Below are positions 57,856 through 64,000 of a DNA stretch of 64,000 nt, piece by piece. Under the pieces are notes generated by a model. The model made no database searches. It saw only the letters and a program-made list of their open reading frames with translations, and was not told the DNA's origin. Origin of the DNA: Maribacter sedimenticola (lineage in GTDB: Bacteria; Bacteroidota; Bacteroidia; Flavobacteriales; Flavobacteriaceae); assembly GCF_900188415.1 (NCBI RefSeq), contig NZ_FZNV01000003.1, forward strand, positions 496,001-560,000. The letters run 5' to 3'. The translations under genes were made by a program, and so were the position numbers. The stretch's first letter is position 1. The number at the start of each line of letters is the position of its first letter.

Positions 57856-59481
57856 ATGAGAATACTGATTTTAGGAGTTTTTACCCTTTTCTGTCTTAGT
57901 TGCAAAGACGCCGCTATAAACAAAAAAGAGGATCCCCAGCCAGAAAAAAAACCGAACATCGTTTTAATCTTGGCAGATGATATGGGCTTTTCTGATTTGG
58001 GAAACTATGGATCAGAAATAAATACGCCAAGTCTTGATCGTCTTGCCTCTGAAGGAACACGGTTAACGCGCTTTTACACCAATACCATCTGCGCTCCTTC
58101 ACGTACTAGTTTACTTACTGGACAATATCCGCACAAAGCAGGTATGGGCTTCTTTAATGAAGATTTTGGGGTAAAAGGTTATGAAGGTTATATTAATAAA
58201 GAATCTTTGACCCTGGGCGAGGTATTTAAAGAAGGTGGCTATTCCACCTATATGGCCGGTAAATGGCATGTAGGTAATGAGAGACCACATTGGCCACTGC
58301 AGCGTGGTTTTGATAATTTCTTTGGGTTTTTGGATGGTGGCGCCAGTTATTTTGATACTAAGCCTTTGCTAAAAGGTCCACCATCAACAGCTTTCTTATA
58401 TGAAGGTAATGAGGTTTATACTATAGAAAAGGAAGATTTTTACTTAACCGATGAACTCACTACAAGAGCCATTAATTTTGTAAAGAACAATTCAGCAGAA
58501 AAACCATTTCTACTTTATATGGCCTATAATTCTCCGCATTGGCCTTTACATGCAAAACCGGAAGATATTGCCAAGTATAAAGGAAAATATGACGCAGGTT
58601 GGGATGAACTACGTAAACTCCGTTTTGAGAACATCAAAAAACTAGGACTTGCTAATGAAGACTGGAATCTCTTTAAAGATGAATTATTACCACCTTGGGA
58701 TAGCTTAACCGCAGAAGAAAAAAGCGAATGGACTTTGAAAATGGAAGTTTATGCGGCTATGGTAGACAATTTGGATCAAAATATAGGAAAACTACTGAAT
58801 TATTTAGGTACAACTGGTCAATTGGATAATACGGTAGTTGTTTTTCTATCTGACAATGGCGCTGAAAATATGGATGTTGGTAAAATGCCTTTTACGGTTA
58901 AACGAAATGAAGGCCCTGTGGGTACCGCGGGTTCAATGGAATCGTATTCCAAAAAATGGGCACAGGTATCTAACAGTCCATTAAGAAGTTATAAATCATC
59001 TCCTTATGAAGGGGGCCTAGCAACACCGTTTATTATACGTTATCCAAATCAAAAAGAAACGGGAAAGGTAATGAAGGGTGGTAGCCACGTGGTAGATATC
59101 ATGCCCACTTTATTAGATATCGCCGGTATTGAATATCCTGAAACCTACAATGGCATTAAAGCTAACGCCCTAGCTGGTGAAAGTTTTCTGCCCTTATTAC
59201 AAGGTGAAGATTGGAACAGGGAACAACCCATTTGTTTTGAATGGTTTGGAGACCGTGCAGTTTGGCTGGGAGATTTAAAGGGTGTTCATCAGTACCAAAA
59301 AGAGTGGGAACTGTATGACCTTTCTACCGATAGGACAGAATCTAATGATATTGCTGCTTCCAAACCAGAAATCATTGCTAAAATGGATTCGATTTATAAC
59401 GTTTGGGCAAATACAAATGGAGTTATCGAATGGTCAGATGAGATGGGTAAAAAAACACAGTTTAGAAAATCTCCACATTAA
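57856..59481 (+). CDS. Sulfatase (arylsulfatase-like), lipoprotein
   Basis: 541 residues. The signal with lipobox FCLSCKD predicts membrane anchoring. PNIVLILADDMGFSDLG carries metal-binding Asp residues; NTICAPSRTSLLTGQ has Cys79 in the CxPSR motif that is converted to formylglycine; MAGKWHVGNE and FLSDNGAEN are further sulfatase blocks. It hydrolyses sulfate esters. It needs an anaerobic-type maturase or other formylglycine enzyme, not found in this window. A polysaccharide substrate is possible, but there are no glycoside hydrolases nearby. Confidence 0.92.
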   Translation: MRILILGVFTLFCLSCKDAAINKKEDPQPEKKPNIVLILADDMGFSDLGNYGSEINTPSLDRLASEGTRLTRFYTNTICAPSRTSLLTGQYPHKAGMGFFNEDFGVKGYEGYINKESLTLGEVFKEGGYSTYMAGKWHVGNERPHWPLQRGFDNFFGFLDGGASYFDTKPLLKGPPSTAFLYEGNEVYTIEKEDFYLTDELTTRAINFVKNNSAEKPFLLYMAYNSPHWPLHAKPEDIAKYKGKYDAGWDELRKLRFENIKKLGLANEDWNLFKDELLPPWDSLTAEEKSEWTLKMEVYAAMVDNLDQNIGKLLNYLGTTGQLDNTVVVFLSDNGAENMDVGKMPFTVKRNEGPVGTAGSMESYSKKWAQVSNSPLRSYKSSPYEGGLATPFIIRYPNQKETGKVMKGGSHVVDIMPTLLDIAGIEYPETYNGIKANALAGESFLPLLQGEDWNREQPICFEWFGDRAVWLGDLKGVHQYQKEWELYDLSTDRTESNDIAASKPEIIAKMDSIYNVWANTNGVIEWSDEMGKKTQFRKSPH

Positions 59482-59493
59482 ATAATTGTAGCA

Positions 59494-60705
59494 ATGAAAA
59501 AAATATTCTCTTATGAAAATGGAATAGTTACACTAATGGCCTTGACCTTTGGAGTACTATTTTTTGACCGATTAGCGCTAAATTATTTAGTACCATTCGT
59601 AGCCAAAGACCTTAATTTAAATAATACACAAATAGGGCTCTTAGCAGGAATTTTATCCTTGGCTTGGGCATTTTCCAGTTATTATACCACGGCTTGGTCA
59701 GAGTCCAAAAACAAGAACAAAATCACCTTTCTAATTGCCATCGTTATTTTTTCGGTATGTTCATTTGGTTCAGGTATGGCTATTGGTTTTGGTACTTTAT
59801 TTGTTGCCCGGTTAATAATGGGTTTAGCAGAAGGTCCGGTAATTCCATTAGCACAAGTTTTTGTGGAACGAGAATCTACACCAAGCAGACTTGGTCTTAA
59901 TGTAGGCATATTACAAGCCGTTGGCGGTGCATTATTTGGTTCTATTCTAGCCCCTGTAATTCTTATTCAGATAGCTGAAAATATGGGTTGGCGTACTGCT
60001 TTTTATGTAGCAGGTGTGCCGGGTCTATTACTAGGGCTCATTGCAGTTTTCTATTTAAAAAAATCGACTACTGAAAGTAGGGGAGCCAAAAAGGATACGG
60101 GATTTGCCCTCAAAGAAATTTGGGCATATAAAAACATTAAATGGGGTACGGCATTGGCATGTTGTGTATTTGGCTGGTGGTTTGCGACCATTCCTTTTAT
60201 TACCAAATACTTTACAGATGTACAAGGTATGGCCGCCAATGATATGCAAAAGACAATGGGGCTATTAGGGGTAGCAATGCTAATATCCTCCTTGTTTTTC
60301 CCTGGAATTTCAGATAAAATAGGAAGAAAAAAAGCATTGTATATCGCAGTAATTTTGGGCATTTTTTACCCTTTTGCGGTATATTACCTAAACGGATCTG
60401 ACATACATTTACCCGCTATGTTTTTTAGTTATGCTATGGTAGGCGCCATACCCTTGGTTGCTGCAATTGTACCTTCTGAAGCCGTTCCAAATCATTTAAA
60501 GGCAAAAGCTATTGGCTTTGTAACTGCAGTCGCCGAAATTATAGGTGGGGTTATTGTTCCTGCTATTTCAGGCGCACTTTCTGATATTGTTCATGAATCA
60601 GCCTTTTTATGGGTTGCTGCTGTATTGGCTGTTCTAGCCTTATTTTTCTTATCCAAATTAGAAGAAACAAAAGGAAAGGTATTTACAGAAAATGCTGTGG
60701 GGTAA
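59494..60705 (+). CDS. MFS transporter, anion/organic acid type
   Basis: 403 residues with about twelve membrane segments. FDRLALNYLVPFVAKDLNLNNTQIGLLAG at the N-terminus (read in parts) and RLIMGLAEGPVIPLAQVFVERES resemble the anion:cation symporter group. It probably carries the desulfated product across the inner membrane. It is 12 bases after the sulfatase stop and directly abuts the cupin gene. Confidence 0.88.
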   Translation: MKKIFSYENGIVTLMALTFGVLFFDRLALNYLVPFVAKDLNLNNTQIGLLAGILSLAWAFSSYYTTAWSESKNKNKITFLIAIVIFSVCSFGSGMAIGFGTLFVARLIMGLAEGPVIPLAQVFVERESTPSRLGLNVGILQAVGGALFGSILAPVILIQIAENMGWRTAFYVAGVPGLLLGLIAVFYLKKSTTESRGAKKDTGFALKEIWAYKNIKWGTALACCVFGWWFATIPFITKYFTDVQGMAANDMQKTMGLLGVAMLISSLFFPGISDKIGRKKALYIAVILGIFYPFAVYYLNGSDIHLPAMFFSYAMVGAIPLVAAIVPSEAVPNHLKAKAIGFVTAVAEIIGGVIVPAISGALSDIVHESAFLWVAAVLAVLALFFLSKLEETKGKVFTENAVG

Positions 60706-61191
60706 ATGAAAAACTCAATTCGTAGAATTGTTACTGGTCATACCAAAAATGGCAAAGCTATTTTTAGTTCGGATAATTCTATTGAGCCTTTAATCATAAC
60801 AAGCGGTGATGCAGCAATGGCCACCATTTGGAGTACGTTAACTGTACCTGCAGACTGTAATGATGAAACCGATGGTAGGTTTAACGATGTGGGTACAACA
60901 CTAAATGGAGGTTCGGTAATACGAATTGTTGACATGTTACCGGGTGCAAGCTCACCTATGCATCGTAGTAATAGTATAGATTATGGTATTGTATTGAGCG
61001 GTACCATTGAACTAGAATTAGACGACCAAATAATTAAAACGGTAGGTCCACAAGAAATTATAGTGCAACGTGGTACAATTCATAAATGGAGAAACCCTAG
61101 TATTACAAATATTTGTAGAATACTTTTTGTCTTAATAGAGGCAAAACCTTTTAAAGTTGATGGCAAATGTTTACCTGAAGTTATGGAATAG
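60706..61191 (+). CDS. Cupin domain protein
   Basis: 161 residues. A single cupin barrel: PGASSPMHRSNSIDYGIVLSG is motif 1 and VQRGTIHKWRNPS motif 2, with His residues in place for a metal. Small cupins act as isomerases, dioxygenases or sensors; the reaction here is not determined. Its ATG follows the MFS stop without a gap. Confidence 0.85.
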   Translation: MKNSIRRIVTGHTKNGKAIFSSDNSIEPLIITSGDAAMATIWSTLTVPADCNDETDGRFNDVGTTLNGGSVIRIVDMLPGASSPMHRSNSIDYGIVLSGTIELELDDQIIKTVGPQEIIVQRGTIHKWRNPSITNICRILFVLIEAKPFKVDGKCLPEVME

Positions 61192-61204
61192 CAATATTGA
61201 TATT

Positions 61205-61501
61205 ATGGAAAAAAAGGCAAATAAATACAAACTGAAACTTGAGCTTTTAGAACTACTTAGGCCAAATGACACCATTTATGAGCCTATAGAATTAGAGTTC
61301 GGAAATCATGACAATATTTTCGAGATTATTGAACGCATGAAAAAGCGAAATCGATTTAAAACGGAACAAGATTCGATTGAATTTGCTATCGGCTTAAAAC
61401 TATTTAGCGAGGTAATGTTAAGGAATAAAGACAATCCACTATTTGAAGACTTTAGACCAGCTTTTGGTGCTATGATGAAAAAATTAAAATCAGCGGAATA
61501 A
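61205..61501 (+). CDS. DUF3861 family protein
   Basis: 98 residues from the ATG at 61205, 13 bases after the cupin stop; the frame extends upstream into the cupin gene without homology. EFGNHDNIFEIIERMK and LKLFSEVMLRNKDNPLFEDF with RPAFGAMMKKL match the family, whose function is unknown. Its presence inside a catabolic operon is notable. Confidence 0.8.
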   Translation: MEKKANKYKLKLELLELLRPNDTIYEPIELEFGNHDNIFEIIERMKKRNRFKTEQDSIEFAIGLKLFSEVMLRNKDNPLFEDFRPAFGAMMKKLKSAE

Positions 61502-61507
61502 GTATAC

Positions 61508-62140
61508 ATGAAAAAGGATTCGAAATTTCTTCAAGTTTTAGCGGCTTATGATGAGCGCATGCAGTCAGAGGATGAGATTATGAAGTCTTTGCCTGTTGTT
61601 GAAGGTATGAAACGGCGAGATGAGTTTTTGTTATCGGTAGGTGAAGATGCTGCCGTTTTTATGAATACCTTATTAAAATCTGCTAAATCGAAAACAATAT
61701 TAGAAATAGGAACATCTTACGGCTATTCTACCCTATGGTTGGCAGAGGCCGCAAGAGAAAATGACGGCCTTGTAATTACGTTAGAGGCTGATGAAAGCAA
61801 AGTAACATACGCTAAACATAAATTGAATGAAGCGGGTCTTTCGGAATATGTTGATTTTAGAGTGGGTGATGCTTTAGCGCTTATGAAAGAGGCAAAAGAG
61901 TCTTTTGATTTTGTTTTAGTAGATGTTTGGAAAGAATTATACCTGCCTTGCTTTGAGTTGTTTTATCCTAAATTAAAAAATAAGGCTTGGGTAATTGCAG
62001 ATAATATGATATTCCCGCCGCAATCAATTGAAGAAACAAAACGCTATCAAAACCGAATACGTAATACAGGAGTTTTCACTTCGGTATTATTGCCTATTGG
62101 AAGTGGAATGGAATTGAGTCAATACGAACAAATAAAATAG
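61508..62140 (+). CDS. SAM-dependent O-methyltransferase
   Basis: 210 residues. Class I methyltransferase: motif I ILEIGTSYGYSTLWLAEAA, acidic end of strand 2 VITLEADES, DFVLVDVWKELY with the metal-binding region of catechol-type O-methyltransferases, and VIADNMIFPP. It could methylate a catechol hydroxyl, or act in the reverse sense of the demethylase as a protective side step. It starts 6 bases after the DUF3861 gene. Confidence 0.82.
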   Translation: MKKDSKFLQVLAAYDERMQSEDEIMKSLPVVEGMKRRDEFLLSVGEDAAVFMNTLLKSAKSKTILEIGTSYGYSTLWLAEAARENDGLVITLEADESKVTYAKHKLNEAGLSEYVDFRVGDALALMKEAKESFDFVLVDVWKELYLPCFELFYPKLKNKAWVIADNMIFPPQSIEETKRYQNRIRNTGVFTSVLLPIGSGMELSQYEQIK

Positions 62141-62402
62141 GTTTTAATAACGAAAAGCAGATAATTGGTAATAGTTCAGTGTAATTGAGACCTAATATGT
62201 AAAATTGGTCTAAACACTAAATCAGTCACCTTTTAATCTTAAGTAGATTTTAGCTTAAAATGAATGATTTAAACCAAATAAACCTTGTAATAAATATAAA
62301 AATAATTGATTTAGAATAGTACATCCCTCTTAATGATTCAGAATTTGAGTGAGTATAAAGTAAATTTGTAATATTAAAGAAAGAATAAAAAAAATTATAG
62401 AA
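62141..62402. other. Intergenic region before the extradiol dioxygenase
   Basis: 262 bases, AT-rich. It separates the methyltransferase and dioxygenase transcripts; the promoter is listed separately. No hairpin terminator was recognised. Confidence 0.4.
62361..62368 (+). promoter_or_regulatory. Candidate -7 element for the extradiol dioxygenase
   Basis: TAAATTTG matches TAnnTTTG. It sits 34 bases before the ATG. A TTTG at 62344-62347 is too close to serve as the -33 box, so an activator may be needed. Confidence 0.5.
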
Positions 62403-63395
62403 ATGGCAAAAAACCCACATTATTTTTCGCAAATGGCCCATGTTGAGGTCTTAACCAAGGACCTTGAAAAATCGGTACATTTTTTTGGTGATATTGTTGG
62501 AATGGATATTACAGGAAGAGAAGAAGGTTCTGTTTATTTAAGAGCTTGGGGAGATTATTTTCATCATACCTTAAAATTGACACAAAGCGACAAGTCTGGA
62601 CTTGGACATATTGGGTGGAGAGCGGATAGCCCAGAGGCTTTAGAAGAAGCCGTTGAATATTTGGAAAGTATTGGTGCCGGTAGAGGTTGGTATGATGGTG
62701 ACCAAGGCCATGGTAAAGCTTTTAAATTTCAATCTCCTGAAGGTCATATGCATGAAGTTTTTTGGGATGTGCAATGGCTTCGCGAAGAAGGGGAACGTGG
62801 TAGCGTGTATGCAGACCGTTATTCCAGCAACCGACTACAAGGGGCAAATCCAAGAAGATTTGACCACGTAACATATATGGTATCTAAAGGCGCTTACCCT
62901 GCTGAAAAAGCATTTTGGAAAGCTTTAGGGTTTAAAAATCCGGATGAGATTCGTATTTCAGATGAAATACCTCCAATTGGAGGTTTACATACCCTTGCGA
63001 ACCTATCTCATGACATAGCCATATTTACAGACCCGAATATAGAACCTAACCAAGCAGTTTTAAACCATATTTGCTGGAACGTTGACAGCCGTGAAGAAGT
63101 ACTTTTAGCTTTGGACTATTTCATAGAAAAGGGTTACAAAAGTGTTATGGGGGCACCAACAAGACACAAAGCAGATGAAGGTTTCTTTATCTACATTGTT
63201 GACCCAGGAAGTGGAATCTTATTTGAATACTATGCTTGTGCAAGATTAGTTTTTGCACCAGATCATTTAGACGTTCATTATTTAAAAGATAATCCAAATG
63301 ATGCATGGGGTTCTGTAAATCCGTTTGCAGAAATGGCAAAAGGTAAAAAACTTGGACTATCTGATGATGGTACAGTGAAACCTGTAGATATTTAA
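62403..63395 (+). CDS. Extradiol (catechol 2,3-type) dioxygenase
   Basis: 330 residues, two vicinal-oxygen-chelate domains. The second domain carries the 2-His-1-Glu facial triad: His155 (RFDHVTYMV), His222 (LNHICWNVD) and Glu275 (ILFEYYACAR). It opens a catechol next to the hydroxyls with Fe(II). This differs from the intradiol PcaGH of the same window, so the substrate is probably another catechol. An alpha/beta hydrolase gene follows 48 bases on. Confidence 0.9.
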   Translation: MAKNPHYFSQMAHVEVLTKDLEKSVHFFGDIVGMDITGREEGSVYLRAWGDYFHHTLKLTQSDKSGLGHIGWRADSPEALEEAVEYLESIGAGRGWYDGDQGHGKAFKFQSPEGHMHEVFWDVQWLREEGERGSVYADRYSSNRLQGANPRRFDHVTYMVSKGAYPAEKAFWKALGFKNPDEIRISDEIPPIGGLHTLANLSHDIAIFTDPNIEPNQAVLNHICWNVDSREEVLLALDYFIEKGYKSVMGAPTRHKADEGFFIYIVDPGSGILFEYYACARLVFAPDHLDVHYLKDNPNDAWGSVNPFAEMAKGKKLGLSDDGTVKPVDI

Positions 63396-63443
63396 GCTAC
63401 TTTATTTAAGTAGAGATAACAATTTTTAAAACACACACGTATT

Positions 63444-64000
63444 ATGTGGCATTTTTTTCCAGGCAAATACATGCCTTCTTATCAAGTTAATAGAGCATTG
63501 ACCCAAGCACATTATGGTGGTGGCGAGTTTGCAGAAATATTAGAAGCAGCGGGTAATATTGACCCAGATAATAGAGAAACCTTTAATATAGCTTGGCTAA
63601 ATAAAGGAAATGAGGTTTATGGTTGGGCAGAAGATTATGAAAACAAAAATGCTTTTGTATCTGCTAGAAGAACCTATTTAAGAGCATTCAATTATTTACG
63701 CACGGCGGAATTTTTCATGAATCTACAAGATGATCGAAAAATACCAACTTACCTTAAAGCAAGAGAGGCTTTTATAAAGGCGACCAAATATTTTGAAGAA
63801 AAACCAATTCAGGTAGAAGTTCCTTTTGAAGGTTCCTTTTTACCGGGATATCTATTTAAGCCAAAAGGCGTGAAAAATCCACCAGTAATGGTGATGTTTG
63901 GCGGATTGGATAGTTTGGCCGAAGAACTTTATTTTGGAATTGGTGACCACTTAATGGAAAGGGGTGTTGCCTTGTTAGCTATGGACGGTCCAGGCCAAGG
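63444..64000 (+). CDS. Alpha/beta hydrolase, incomplete at window end
   Basis: The frame is open to the last base: 185 codons. It starts MWHFFPGKYMPSYQVNRA; a helical N-terminal part is followed by the hydrolase core (VEVPFEGSFLPGYLFKPKG, PVMVMFGGLDSLAEE, LLAMDGPGQG). The DGPGQG sequence is typical of the FrsA/2,6-dihydroxypseudooxynicotine hydrolase branch, some of which cleave C-C bonds. Behind an extradiol dioxygenase, hydrolysis of the meta-cleavage product is the natural guess. The nucleophile lies beyond the window. Confidence 0.82.
   Translation, partial: MWHFFPGKYMPSYQVNRALTQAHYGGGEFAEILEAAGNIDPDNRETFNIAWLNKGNEVYGWAEDYENKNAFVSARRTYLRAFNYLRTAEFFMNLQDDRKIPTYLKAREAFIKATKYFEEKPIQVEVPFEGSFLPGYLFKPKGVKNPPVMVMFGGLDSLAEELYFGIGDHLMERGVALLAMDGPGQ

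Noticed and set aside
54837..59481. Polysaccharide utilisation locus
   Set aside because: No SusD-like gene, glycoside hydrolase or polysaccharide lyase is present near the receptor and sulfatase.

Overview
The window looks like a chromosomal segment of a marine member of the Flavobacteriaceae (Bacteroidota), of the Zobellia/Maribacter type. The support is low GC, promoter elements of the Bacteroidota form TTTG-N19-TAnnTTTG, an IPExxxVDY-family gene inside the acpP-fabF-rnc-pyk cluster, a viroplasmin-type RNase H, a SusD-less TonB receptor with a carboxypeptidase-like N-terminus, and many lipoprotein signal peptides. Genus is an inference. No rRNA, tRNA, CRISPR array or insertion sequence was recognised.

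Layout. 0-9.7 kb: the tail of an unknown gene, a small lipoprotein, a CYTH phosphatase-like protein, DNA polymerase IV, a three-gene RND efflux system and a short PAS protein. 9.8-18.6 kb: core metabolism (pyk, IPExxxVDY, rnc, fabF, acpP leftward; purN, RNase H, a PfkB kinase and a long PurF rightward). 18.6-19.4 kb: a gene-free stretch holding four copies of a short (~70 nt) RNA gene, each with its own promoter-like element and terminator hairpin. 19.5-31 kb: sodA, an AddA-like helicase/nuclease, kbl, an OmpA porin with calcium-binding repeats, an AddB-like nuclease, an SDR and a sugar transporter.

31-38.6 kb: a leftward seven-gene operon for 4-hydroxybenzoate/protocatechuate degradation by the beta-ketoadipate route (pcaH, pcaG, pcaB, a pcaD-pcaC fusion, pobA, a fused two-subunit CoA transferase, pcaF), with a divergent AraC regulator. 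Together these take 4-hydroxybenzoate to succinyl-CoA and acetyl-CoA. 39.6-43.5 kb: a visibly AT-richer two-gene insert, a PD-(D/E)XK/NERD-like protein and a HEPN-like protein with an RxxxxH motif, separated by a structured spacer; this is a candidate defence island. 43.6-48.3 kb: a YcxB-like membrane protein and three lipoproteins.

48.6-64 kb: a second aromatic region. A leftward operon carries vanillate-demethylase-like vanA-vanB, an aromatic acid MFS transporter and an MsrQ-like haem membrane protein. A rightward series carries a cyclase-family hydrolase, an AraC regulator, a TonB receptor, a lipoprotein sulfatase, an MFS transporter, a cupin, a DUF3861 protein, an O-methyltransferase, an extradiol dioxygenase and an alpha/beta hydrolase cut by the window end. 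My inference is that it takes up, desulfates and ring-cleaves a sulfated or methoxylated phenolic, feeding products to the pca operon. The two most notable items are the four-copy small RNA array and this sulfatase/TonB/ring-cleavage locus.
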